DNA from: DASUBV01 sp035763085
Lineage (GTDB): Bacteria > Actinomycetota > Actinomycetes > Streptosporangiales > Streptosporangiaceae
Direction: 5' to 3'
NCBI GenBank assembly: GCA_035763085.1
Contig: DASUBV010000291.1
Coordinates: 1-31,605 of the forward strand
DNA: 31,605 nucleotides
Every line of letters begins with the position of its first letter. Position 1 is the first letter of the stretch. This document shows positions 22,555 through 30,133 of this stretch, piece by piece. The notes under the pieces were generated by a model. That model searched no databases, was not told where the DNA came from, and saw nothing but the letters and a program-made list of their open reading frames with translations. The position numbers were made by a program, and so were the translations under genes.

Positions 22555-24075
22555 CTACCCGTCCTCGCGGATCAGGTCGGCGGCCCGCTCGGCGGTGATC
22601 ATCACGGTGACCACCGGGTTGACCGACGGGATGGTCGGGAAGACCGACGCGTCGGCCACCCGCAGCCCGGCGACGCCGCGCACCCGCAGCGCCGGGTCCA
22701 GCACCGCCAGCGGGTCGCCGGCCGCGCCCATCCGGCAGGTGCCGCTGACGTGGTACACCGTCTGGTGGGTTGCGCGGGCCAGGGCCGAGATGTCGGTGTC
22801 GGTGACCGCCTGCGGGCCCGGGAACACCTCGCGCACCAACTGCGAGGCCATCGGCTCGGACTCGCCGATCCGCCGGGCGGCGCGCACCGCGGCGACCAGC
22901 ACCGTCTCGTCCGCGCCGGCCGGGTCGGTGAAGTACCGGTAGTCGATCGACGGCCGCTCGTCCGGGTCGGCGCTGGTGATCCAGACCCGGCCGCGGCTGC
23001 GCGGCTTGGCCACGTTCGGCGCGATCGCCATGTAGTGCGGCGGCATCGCCACCCCGTGCGCGACGACGTGGTCCACCCACGCCTCGACGGGAAAGTGCAT
23101 CGTGATGTCCGGGTGTGCCGCGTCCGGGCTCAGCCGCAGCAGCGCCCCGGCGTCCCAGCCGGTCGCGCGCACCGGCGACGGCGGCCGGGCGACCTCCCAC
23201 ACCACGATGCCCTCAGCGTGGTCGACCAGGTTCTCGCCGACCCCCGGCAGGTCAGCGCGCACCGGCACGCCCGCGGCGGCCAGCACGGCGGCCGGCCCGA
23301 TCCCGGACAGCTGCAGCAGCCGCGGCGAGTCGATGGCCCCCGCGCACACCACGACCTCCCGGCGGGCGCGGACCTCAGCTGTCGCGCCGCGGGCGTCGCG
23401 GACCAGCACGCCGGCGGCCCGGTTATCGCCGTCAAGCAGCACCCGCAGCGCCCGGGTCTGCAGCAGGACCTGCAGGTTAGCCCGGCTGCGCCGGGCCGGG
23501 TGCAGGTAGCAGATAGAGGAGGAGGACCGGGTGTTGGTCTGCGGGTCGTAGCCGATCTCGAAGAACCCGGTGCCCTCGATCACGTCCTCGTCGTTCCAGG
23601 ATGACCGCACCGGCAGCCCCAGCGCCGCGCTCGCCGACCGGATCACGTCGGCCACGAACGGGTTCTGGTCCTGCTCCGGCACCGGCGTGATCGGCGCCTG
23701 CAGCCGGCCGAAGTACGGGTGCACCGTGGCGGCCTCCCAGCCGGCGGCCCCGAGCCCGGCCCACTCCCGCAGGTCCGCCACCCGCGGCCGCCAGGAGATC
23801 ATGGTGTTGGCAGTGGAGCAGCCGCCGAGAATGCGCAACCGGGCCTGGCGGATGCCGGAGTTGCCGCGCTCCTGGCGCACCGACCGGTAATCCAGGTCGT
23901 ACTCGCCCTCCAGCATCTCCGCCCACCGGCGGATCGACCGGGCCCGCGGCTCGTGCTCGTCGCTCGGGCCCCACTCGATCAGCGCGACCGACACCGCCGG
24001 GTCCTGCGCGAGCCGGGCCGCCACGATGCAGCCGGCCGTGCCGCCCCCGACGACGAGATAGTCGAACTCGGCCAT
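22555..24075 (-). CDS. GMC-family FAD oxidoreductase
   Basis: A 506-residue glucose-methanol-choline family flavoprotein, which oxidises alcohols. The FAD site is YLVVGGGTAGCIVAARLA (GxGxxG at residues 10-15). The second signature appears as ILGGCSTANTMISWRPR, with Cys where Ser is more common. The active-site pair is His442 (YHVSGTCRMG) and Asn486 (IPSVNPVVTVMITAE); Asn at the second place matches choline-dehydrogenase and alcohol-oxidase relatives. No signal peptide is present. ATG 24075 follows a purine-rich stretch (AGGAAGAAAGG). It lies 64 bases downstream of an XRE-cupin regulator gene, probably in the same transcript, and divergent from the M20-to-permease operon, so it may act in the same pathway. 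Confidence 0.93.
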   Translation of the reverse strand: MAEFDYLVVGGGTAGCIVAARLAQDPAVSVALIEWGPSDEHEPRARSIRRWAEMLEGEYDLDYRSVRQERGNSGIRQARLRILGGCSTANTMISWRPRVADLREWAGLGAAGWEAATVHPYFGRLQAPITPVPEQDQNPFVADVIRSASAALGLPVRSSWNDEDVIEGTGFFEIGYDPQTNTRSSSSICYLHPARRSRANLQVLLQTRALRVLLDGDNRAAGVLVRDARGATAEVRARREVVVCAGAIDSPRLLQLSGIGPAAVLAAAGVPVRADLPGVGENLVDHAEGIVVWEVARPPSPVRATGWDAGALLRLSPDAAHPDITMHFPVEAWVDHVVAHGVAMPPHYMAIAPNVAKPRSRGRVWITSADPDERPSIDYRYFTDPAGADETVLVAAVRAARRIGESEPMASQLVREVFPGPQAVTDTDISALARATHQTVYHVSGTCRMGAAGDPLAVLDPALRVRGVAGLRVADASVFPTIPSVNPVVTVMITAERAADLIREDG

Positions 24076-24139
24076 CCGTGCCGTGCCTTTCTTCCTGCGT
24101 TGAGCGGGGCCGCAGTGCCTGCGGTGCGGCGCCGGGGGC

Positions 24140-24730
24140 TCAGGAGGGCGGATACCCGACCAGCAGGACCCCGTGGCAGTCCTCGTCGCCGCAGCGGTAG
24201 ACGTGCGGGCCATCGCCGCTGTACCGGGCGTAGTCACCCGGGCCGAGCGTGATCGGCCCGGCGGCCGGGCCGACCGTGATCGATCCGGCGTGCACGAGCA
24301 CCCGCTCGACGACGCCGCTGCCGTGCGGGCTGCCGAGGTGCTCGGCCCCGGCGGGCAGGTACAGGGCGAAGATCTCGACCAGCCCGCCGCGCTCGATCCG
24401 GTCCAGCAGCCGCAGGTCCAGCTGCCCGCCGGGGGCTGATCCGAGCACCCGCGCGCCCTGCTGAGCCCGGACCACCACGGTGGTCGTCTCCCGCCGGTCC
24501 TCCAGCAGGTCGCTGAACGGCACGCCGAGCGCGATGGCCAGCGACCACAGCGTCTCGATCGTCGGGTTGCCGCGGCCCTGCTCCAGGTTGGCCAGCGTGG
24601 CTTTGGCCAGGTCAGCGCGGGTGGCCAGGGTGGCCAGCGACAGGCGGCGCGCGGTGCGCAGCCGGTGCAGGTTCGCCGCCAGGACGTCGCCGACGTCCGC
24701 GAAGGCCCGGTCCGGGGATTCAGTCGCCAT
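24140..24730 (-). CDS. XRE-family regulator with C-terminal cupin domain
   Basis: A 196-residue regulator. The XRE helix-turn-helix is at about residues 15-72 (ANLHRLRTARRLSLATLATR and ADLAKATLANLEQGRGNPTI). A cupin domain follows (LYLPAGAEHLGSPHGSGVVE, then GPGDYARYSGDGPHVYRCGD), with His residues that could bind metal or the effector. Proteins of this form, such as PuuR, typically repress catabolic operons for amines or amino-acid-like compounds. ATG 24730 lies about 15 bases from the predicted start of transcription. A 100-base region separates it from the divergent M20 gene and carries direct repeats, so it likely controls both directions. Confidence 0.93.
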   Translation of the reverse strand: MATESPDRAFADVGDVLAANLHRLRTARRLSLATLATRADLAKATLANLEQGRGNPTIETLWSLAIALGVPFSDLLEDRRETTTVVVRAQQGARVLGSAPGGQLDLRLLDRIERGGLVEIFALYLPAGAEHLGSPHGSGVVERVLVHAGSITVGPAAGPITLGPGDYARYSGDGPHVYRCGDEDCHGVLLVGYPPS

Positions 24731-24741
24731 GCTGGCCCGCC

Positions 24742-24761
24742 ATACCAATGCACTATACCAA
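24742..24761. repeat. Direct heptamer repeat in the shared promoter region
   Basis: ATACCAA occurs at 24742-24748 and again at 24755-24761, a period of 13 bases, between the XRE-cupin regulator and the M20 gene. The two copies flank the regulator's -10 box. A regulator dimer or tandem monomers could bind here. Confidence 0.55.
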
Positions 24762-24780
24762 CGGTCTAATGAGGTGTTAC
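24752..24780 (-). promoter_or_regulatory. Promoter of the XRE-cupin/GMC transcript
   Basis: On the minus strand, GTAACA (24780-24775) and TATAGT (24757-24752) form a -35/-10 pair with 17-base spacing. The -10 fits the actinobacterial TANNNT form well. The predicted RNA start is near 24745, giving a short leader before ATG 24730. Confidence 0.55.
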
Positions 24781-24830
24781 GCTGCGCCCGGTCGGTGCGT
24801 GCTGGTTTCGTGCTGTTTGGGCGAGGTGAC

Positions 24831-25928
24831 ATGCAGGACATAGCTGTCGATCCGGCGGCCATCGCCGCGGACGCCATCACGCTGGCCGAGCTGCCTGGCG
24901 GCACCGGCCACGAGGCGGTGCGCATCGACTGGCTGCAGCGCCGCCTGGCGCAGGCGCCCGGCACCCGGCACGTCGACGCGGCCGGCAACCTGATCTGGGC
25001 CTTCGGCCCGCCCCCGTGCCGGCTGGCGCTGCTGGTGCACGTCGATGATGTCTTCACCGAGGCGACGGCCCGTGGCGTCACCGAGCGCGACGGGTGGCTG
25101 TGCGGGCCGGGGATCGGCGACAACGCGATCGCGGTGGCGACGACGGTGGCCGTGGCCGGGCGCGGCCTGGTCCCGCCGGACGGGACGCCGCCCGGGCTGG
25201 TGATCGTCTTCACCGTCGGCGAGGAGGGGCTCGGCGCGCTGCGCGGCGCCCGGCACGCCTGCCGCGAGCTGGCGCCCGCCGCCGTGCTCGCTCTCGAGGG
25301 GCACGGCATCGACCGGGTCTTCACCACCGCCGTCGGCTCGCTGCGCGCCCGGCTGACGGTGACCGGCCCGGGCGGCCACTCATGGTGGGACCGCGGCCGG
25401 CCCAGCGCCGTTCACGAGCTCGTCCGGCTGCTGCTCCCGGTGACCACCGCCGTCCCGGCCGGCCTGTCGGTGAACGTCGGCCTGGTCGATGGCGGCACCG
25501 GAGTCAACGCCATCGCCGGCCGGGCCAGCGCCACCGTCGAGTGGCGGTCAGCTGACCAGGCAGCGCTCAGCCGGCAGGACGCCGCGCTGGCTGACCTCAC
25601 GGTCTCCCCCGGCCTGCAGCTGTCGGCCGAGCGGCTCGACAGCCGGCCCGCCGGCTCGCTGCCGCTGCGCCACCCGCTGGCCGCCGCGGTGCTGCGCGCC
25701 CGCCGGGCGGCCGGCCTGCCGGACACCACCGCGGACGGCTCGACCGACGCCAACGCGGCGCTCGCCGCCGGCATCCCGGCGCTGGCCCTGGGCTGCTGCG
25801 CGGGCGAGAACATGCACGCCCCCGATGAGCGGATCCGGGCCGATTCCATCGCGGCCGGCGCCGGGCAGCTGCGCGCCGTGCTGGCCGAGATCCTCGGCCT
25901 GACCCCGAGCCCAGCGGGGCTGAGCTGA
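24831..25928 (+). CDS. M20-family metallopeptidase/amidohydrolase
   Basis: A 365-residue zinc hydrolase of peptidase family M20, which cleaves dipeptides, N-acyl amino acids or carbamoyl compounds. The metal and catalytic residues are visible: His70 and Asp72 (LLVHVDD), Asp97 (GPGIGDN), Glu131/Glu132 (TVGEEGLG), Glu156 (ALEGHG), and His329 (GENMHAPDERI). The dimerisation insert is present around GSLRARLTVTGPGGHSWWDR. Length is at the short end of the family. ATG 24831 has GAGG at 24823-24826. It heads the rightward cluster, 42 bases before the flavin monooxygenase. It is probably a late or early hydrolytic step, but the bond cut is unknown. Confidence 0.92.
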   Translation: MQDIAVDPAAIAADAITLAELPGGTGHEAVRIDWLQRRLAQAPGTRHVDAAGNLIWAFGPPPCRLALLVHVDDVFTEATARGVTERDGWLCGPGIGDNAIAVATTVAVAGRGLVPPDGTPPGLVIVFTVGEEGLGALRGARHACRELAPAAVLALEGHGIDRVFTTAVGSLRARLTVTGPGGHSWWDRGRPSAVHELVRLLLPVTTAVPAGLSVNVGLVDGGTGVNAIAGRASATVEWRSADQAALSRQDAALADLTVSPGLQLSAERLDSRPAGSLPLRHPLAAAVLRARRAAGLPDTTADGSTDANAALAAGIPALALGCCAGENMHAPDERIRADSIAAGAGQLRAVLAEILGLTPSPAGLS

Positions 25929-25970
25929 CCCAGCCCCCGACCCAGCCCACCGAATGCGGAGGAACCAGGA

Positions 25971-27419
25971 GTGCTGCGAACCGGCGAGGACTACATCGAG
26001 TCGCTCCGCGACGGCCGGGAGGTGTGGATCGACGGGGAGCGGGTCGGTGACGTGTCCGCGCACCCGGCATTCGCCCCGATCGTGAAGCTGCGCGCCCGGA
26101 TCTACGACCTGGCGCGCGAGGACGGCACCCGTGACCTGCTCAGCTACGCCGACGACGAGTCGGGCGAGCAGTGCGCCACCACCTCGCGCCCGCCGCGCAG
26201 CCGCGCGGACTGGACGGCCAAGCGGGCCTCGGTCGACGCCATCCTCGACGACGCCGGCGGCGTGGTCACCCGGGTCGGCGACGAGACCGTCGGCGAGATG
26301 TGGTCGCTGTTCGACGGCCAGAGCGTGCTGAACGAGATCGACCCGCAGTTCTCGGCGAACATCGCCCGGCACGTCCGCCGCGCGCAGCTGCTCGACCCGT
26401 TCCACGTCTCGGCCAACACCGACCCCAAGGGCAACCGGTCGCTGCGGCCCCAGGACCAGGACCCCGACGTGCTGCTGCACGTGGTCGGCGAGACCGACAG
26501 CGGCATCGTGGTGCGCGGCGCCAAGTTCGAGACCGCGGCCGCCTACGCCAACCAGGCGTTCGTCAAGCCGACCATCGGCGAGTGGAACAACGAGGTGCTC
26601 AGCGACTACGCCGTCGGCTTCCTGGCCGACATGGGCGCGCCCGGCATCCGGCACATCTGCCGGTCCGCCTTCGGCGGCCAGCGTGCCCCCGATGACTACC
26701 CGCTGACCAGCCGGTATGACGAGATCGACACCATGATCGTCTTCGACGACGTGGAGATCCCCTGGGAGAACGTCTTCTTCTACCGGCACACCAAGGCGGC
26801 CGCGTTCATCCGGCAGACCCTGCACCGCTACAGCATCTTCCCCTACGTGCAGCGCTACGCCCGGTTCGCCAGCTTCCTGCTCGGCGTCGCCTACGCCAGC
26901 GCCCGGTCCACCGGGGTGACCATGCACCAGGCGGTGCGGGAGAAGATCGCGCAGATCGCCTGCTACCGGGAGGGGATCAACGCCCACCTCACGGCGGCCA
27001 TCGAGCTGGCCGAGCCCAGCCCCGGCGGGCTGCTGATGCCCAGCCAGTCGATGATGTACGCCGGCCGGGTGTTCGCTGCCACCCAGCTGCCGGCGGTCAT
27101 GCACACCGTCCGCGACCTGTGCGGCTGCCAGGTCAGCCTGGTGCCCAGCAAGGCGATGTTCGATGACCCGGATGCCGGCGAGTGGCTGCGCAAGTACTTC
27201 ACCATCGGGGAGATCCCCGCCGAGGAGCGGCGCAAGCTCTTCGCCCTGGCCCGTGACCTGCTCAACTCCGACTACGCCGGGCACCGGCTGACCTTCCAGC
27301 TGTTCGCCCAGTCGCCGCCGTTCTCGCACCTGCTGGCCGTCTACAACAACTACGATTTCAGCGGCCCGCTGGACCTGGTGGCCAGGTACTCCGGCGTCGC
27401 GGACGCGGTGCGCAAGTGA
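25971..27419 (+). CDS. HpaB-family flavin-dependent monooxygenase
   Basis: A 482-residue protein of the 4-hydroxyphenylacetate 3-hydroxylase (HpaB) large-component family, which uses FADH2 from a separate reductase to hydroxylate phenols or N-heterocycles; the fold is shared with 4-hydroxybutyryl-CoA dehydratase and acyl-CoA dehydrogenases. Typical pieces are TGEDYIESLRDGREVWIDGE at the N-terminus, DIxxF-like FHVSANTDPKGNRS, the flavin-loop segment VVRGAKFETAAAYANQAFV, and FDDVEIPWENVFFYRHT. The four-Cys iron-sulfur pattern of the dehydratase is not visible, favouring a monooxygenase. GTG 25971 follows GGAGGAA. It overlaps the RidA gene by four bases. No flavin reductase gene is nearby. Confidence 0.9.
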   Translation: MLRTGEDYIESLRDGREVWIDGERVGDVSAHPAFAPIVKLRARIYDLAREDGTRDLLSYADDESGEQCATTSRPPRSRADWTAKRASVDAILDDAGGVVTRVGDETVGEMWSLFDGQSVLNEIDPQFSANIARHVRRAQLLDPFHVSANTDPKGNRSLRPQDQDPDVLLHVVGETDSGIVVRGAKFETAAAYANQAFVKPTIGEWNNEVLSDYAVGFLADMGAPGIRHICRSAFGGQRAPDDYPLTSRYDEIDTMIVFDDVEIPWENVFFYRHTKAAAFIRQTLHRYSIFPYVQRYARFASFLLGVAYASARSTGVTMHQAVREKIAQIACYREGINAHLTAAIELAEPSPGGLLMPSQSMMYAGRVFAATQLPAVMHTVRDLCGCQVSLVPSKAMFDDPDAGEWLRKYFTIGEIPAEERRKLFALARDLLNSDYAGHRLTFQLFAQSPPFSHLLAVYNNYDFSGPLDLVARYSGVADAVRK

Positions 27420-27892
27420 CCGGGGCGGGCGGGAAGGCCCCGGGCGAGCCGGAGGGCGCGGCGCCACGCGAGCCGGTTGTCGCGGGCGGGCACCTGCGGA
27501 TCCGGCCGTTCAACACCGCCGACAGCTACCCCGAGCAGCGGCTGGACAACGACCTGTGCCAGGCCGTCGTCGCCGGCAGCACCGTGTACCTGCGCGGCCA
27601 GGTCCCGCAGGACCTGGACACCGGGGCCAGCGTGCACGCCGGCGATCCCGCCGCGCAGGCCGAGCAGGTGATGGCCAACGTCGAGACGCTGCTCGCCGAG
27701 GCGGGCGCCGCGACCGGGCACATCGTGAGCTGCACCGTCTACCTCACCGACATCCGGCACCGCGAGCCGGTGTACCGGGTGCTCGGGGCGCACCTGCGGG
27801 GCGTCTACCCGGTGTTCACCGGCCTGGTCGTGTCCGCGCTCGCCCGGCCCGAGTGGCTGGTCGAGGTCACCGTCGTGGCGGTGAAGCCGTGA
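27416..27892 (+). CDS. RidA/YjgF-family deaminase
   Basis: A 158-residue RidA-family protein, which hydrolyses enamines and imines to ketones plus ammonia; RutC does this kind of step in pyrimidine breakdown. The family core begins IRPFNTADSYPEQRLDNDLC and continues VYLRGQVPQDLDTG and CTVYLTDIRHREPVY. The catalytic Arg that binds a carboxylate is likely Arg144 (ALARPEWLVEV). About 27 extra residues, Gly/Pro/Glu-rich, precede the core. GTG 27416 overlaps the monooxygenase stop by four bases (GTGA), and the next gene overlaps this one in the same way, so it is translationally coupled. It most likely deaminates a product of the upstream oxygenase. Confidence 0.93.
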   Translation: MTGAGGKAPGEPEGAAPREPVVAGGHLRIRPFNTADSYPEQRLDNDLCQAVVAGSTVYLRGQVPQDLDTGASVHAGDPAAQAEQVMANVETLLAEAGAATGHIVSCTVYLTDIRHREPVYRVLGAHLRGVYPVFTGLVVSALARPEWLVEVTVVAVKP

Positions 27893-28542
27893 CCTTCTCG
27901 CTGGTAGGCCGCTGCGAGCGGACCGGCGCGGTCGGCGCCGTCATCGCCTCGGCCAGCATGGCGGTGGCCGCGCGGTGCGCCGCGGTCCGGGCCGACGTCG
28001 GCGCGGTGTGCAGCCAGAGCAAGACCGACCCGCGGCTGCGCACGGCACTGCTGGACGCGATGGCGAGCGGCGCGACTGCCGCCGGTGCCCTGGCCAGCGT
28101 GGTCGCCGGCGCCGCGGATGTGGCCTACCGGCAGCTGTCCGCCGTCGACGCGGCGGGCGGCGCGGCCGCCTGGTCGGGGGGCCTAGCGCTCGGTGAGCCT
28201 GCCGATGTCAGCGGCGCGGGCGCGGCCGCCGCCGGCAACCTGCTGGCCGACCCGGGCGTGCCCGCCGCCATGCTCGCCGCCTTCCATGATGCGGCCGGCG
28301 ATGTCCTCGGTGACCGGCTCATCGCCGCCCTGCGGGCCGGGCTGGCCGCCGGCGGCGAGGTTACCCCGGTGCGGTCGGCCGGGCTGCTGATCGCCCAGGA
28401 GATGCCCTGGCCGGTCACCGACCTGCGGGTCGACTGGCACGAGGATCCGGTGGCGGAGCTCGCCGGGCTGTGGCAGGCCTGGCAGCCGAAGGCCGACACC
28501 TACGTGCAGCTCGCGCTGCGGCCGGCCGAGGTGACCGCGTGA
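27889..28542 (+). CDS. DUF1028-family protein (Ntn-hydrolase-like)
   Basis: A 217-residue DUF1028 protein. The family start TFSLVGRCERTGAVGAVIAS and AGxAVCSQSKTDPRLRTALL are visible, followed by LAGLAAGGEVTPVRSAGLLI and the terminal region with VDWHEDPVAELAGLWQAW. The fold is thought to be Ntn-hydrolase-like, and a Thr or Ser near the N-terminus (Thr2 here after an initiator that may be removed) would be the nucleophile, but no activity is proven. Genes for this family often lie beside RidA genes, as here. GTG 27889 overlaps the RidA stop by four bases. It probably hydrolyses an amide in the same pathway; that is inference. Confidence 0.87.
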   Translation: MTFSLVGRCERTGAVGAVIASASMAVAARCAAVRADVGAVCSQSKTDPRLRTALLDAMASGATAAGALASVVAGAADVAYRQLSAVDAAGGAAAWSGGLALGEPADVSGAGAAAAGNLLADPGVPAAMLAAFHDAAGDVLGDRLIAALRAGLAAGGEVTPVRSAGLLIAQEMPWPVTDLRVDWHEDPVAELAGLWQAWQPKADTYVQLALRPAEVTA

Positions 28543-29309
28543 TGCGCGGGCTGGCCGGCCAGGCGGCCGTCATCACCGGCGGCGGCTCCGGCATCGGCGC
28601 CGCGTGCGCTGCCCGGCTGGCCGCCGAGGGCGCCGCCGTCGCGGTCGCCGACCTGCGCGCGGACGCCGCCGCCGCGGTCGCCGCGGACATCACCGCGGCG
28701 GGCGGCCGGGCCATCGCGATCGGCTGTGACGTCACCGACGACGACCAGGTCGCGCAGGCCGTCGCGCGGTGCGCGGCCGAGCTCGGCGGCCCGCGGCTGC
28801 TGGTCAGCTCGGCCGGCATCGCGCTCGGCGAGGGCGGTGTCACCGCCGCCGGCCCGGCCGCCTTCGACACGGTCATGGCGGTGAACGTGCGCGGCAGCTT
28901 CCTGGCCGCCCGGCACGCCATCCCGCGCATGATCGAGGCCGGCGGCGGCGCGGTGGTCTGCCTGTCGTCGGTCTTCGGGTTCCGGGCCCCGCCCGGCGAG
29001 TGCGCCTACGCCGCCAGCAAGGCCGCGATCGTGAACCTGACCCGGCAGATGGCCCTCGACTATGCCAGGGACGGGGTCCGGGTCAACTGCGTCTGCCCGT
29101 CGGACTGCGACACCCCGATGATCGACGCGCTGGTCGCGAAGGAAGCGGACCCGGCCGCGGCCAAGGCCGCGCTGGCCGCGGCGATCCCGATGGGCCGGTT
29201 CGGCCGGGCCGAGGAGGTCGCCAGCGCCGTCGCGTTCCTGTGCAGCGACGAGGCCTCGTTCATCACCGGCGCGGCGCTGCCGGTCGACGGCGGGTTCCTG
29301 GCCCGGTGA
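28542..29309 (+). CDS. Short-chain dehydrogenase/reductase (SDR)
   Basis: A 255-residue classical SDR. The cofactor motif is TGGGSGIG (residues 12-19) and Asp37 after strand 2 indicates NAD preference. The catalytic set is Ser143, Tyr156 and Lys160 (SSVFGFRAPPGECAYAASK), and the C-terminus has ASFITGAALPVDGGFLAR. It would oxidise a hydroxyl or reduce a carbonyl in the pathway, with oxidation suggested by the NAD preference. ATG 28542 shares one base with the DUF1028 stop; GTG 28539, overlapping by four bases, is the alternative. It is followed closely by the nitrilase gene. Confidence 0.94.
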   Translation: MRGLAGQAAVITGGGSGIGAACAARLAAEGAAVAVADLRADAAAAVAADITAAGGRAIAIGCDVTDDDQVAQAVARCAAELGGPRLLVSSAGIALGEGGVTAAGPAAFDTVMAVNVRGSFLAARHAIPRMIEAGGGAVVCLSSVFGFRAPPGECAYAASKAAIVNLTRQMALDYARDGVRVNCVCPSDCDTPMIDALVAKEADPAAAKAALAAAIPMGRFGRAEEVASAVAFLCSDEASFITGAALPVDGGFLAR

Positions 29310-29317
29310 GCGGCAGC

Positions 29318-30133
29318 ATGCGGGTCGGCATCGCGCAGTGGACCCCGGGACCGGACGCCGGCCAGAACCTGGCCACGGCCGAGGCCGCCCTGCACGAGCT
29401 CGGCCGCCGCGGCTGCCGGCTGGCGGTGCTGCCCGAGCTGTGGCTGTGCGGCTACCGCACCGCCACCCTCGCCGCCGACGCCCGCGCGGCCGCCGGGCCG
29501 GCCGGCGGCCCGGTCCAGCAGCGGCTGGCCGCGACGGCGCAGAGCACCGGGATGGTGGTGTGCGCCGGCAGCTTCCCCGAGCTGGACGGCGGGCAGCTGT
29601 TCAACACCGCCGTCGTCTACGGCCCGGACGGCGAGCTGGCGCTGCGCCACCGCAAGGCCTGCCTGTACGGATCCGAGCCCGCCGTCTTCCAGCCCGGTGC
29701 CACCGTCACCGCCGGCGACATCGCCGGGATCGGCCGGGTCGGCCTGTGCATCTGCTTCGACGGCGACTTCCCCGAGACCGCGCGCTCGCTGCGCCGGGCC
29801 GGCGCCGGCATCGTGCTGCACCCGTCTGCCTACGAGGCGGCCGCGGAGAGCTGGTGGGACACCATCTACCCGGCCCAGGCCCTGTGCAACGGGCAGTGGT
29901 GGATCTCCGCCAACCTGCACGGCGGGACCGGCGCCGACCGGATGCTCGGCGGCAGCCGGGTCATCGCCCCCGACGGCCGCGTCGCCGCCGCCGCGCCGCG
30001 CCACCGCGAGCTGGTGCGCGCCCCCGAACTGCTCGTCGCCGACCTCGACGTCGACGGCGAACTAGCCACCGCTGCTGCCGCCGGCGGCGTGCTGTGGTCT
30101 CTACCGCCCCGGAGTACGGAGGTACATCAATGA
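29318..30133 (+). CDS. Nitrilase-superfamily carbon-nitrogen hydrolase
   Basis: A 271-residue amidase of the nitrilase superfamily. The triad is Glu40 (VLPELWLCGY), Lys113 (RHRKACLYGSE) and Cys146 (LCICFDGDFPE), with the second Glu at Glu120. Relatives include beta-ureidopropionase, omega-amidase and N-carbamoyl amino acid amidohydrolases; the sequence does not decide between them. ATG 29318 gives the classical start RVGIAQWTPGPD and has GGTGAG at 29305-29310; GTG 29306, overlapping the SDR stop by four bases, is an alternative. It overlaps the permease by four bases (ATGA). In context it likely hydrolyses an amide or carbamoyl intermediate and releases ammonia. Confidence 0.92.
   Translation: MRVGIAQWTPGPDAGQNLATAEAALHELGRRGCRLAVLPELWLCGYRTATLAADARAAAGPAGGPVQQRLAATAQSTGMVVCAGSFPELDGGQLFNTAVVYGPDGELALRHRKACLYGSEPAVFQPGATVTAGDIAGIGRVGLCICFDGDFPETARSLRRAGAGIVLHPSAYEAAAESWWDTIYPAQALCNGQWWISANLHGGTGADRMLGGSRVIAPDGRVAAAAPRHRELVRAPELLVADLDVDGELATAAAAGGVLWSLPPRSTEVHQ

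Noticed and set aside
21380..23200. Minus-strand open frame (606 codons) across the desaturase and GMC genes
   Set aside because: It overlaps two genes with complete catalytic motifs and has random-looking composition.
25548..27467. Long minus-strand open frame (639 codons) opposite the HpaB-type gene
   Set aside because: No recognisable domain; an antisense shadow of high-GC coding sequence.
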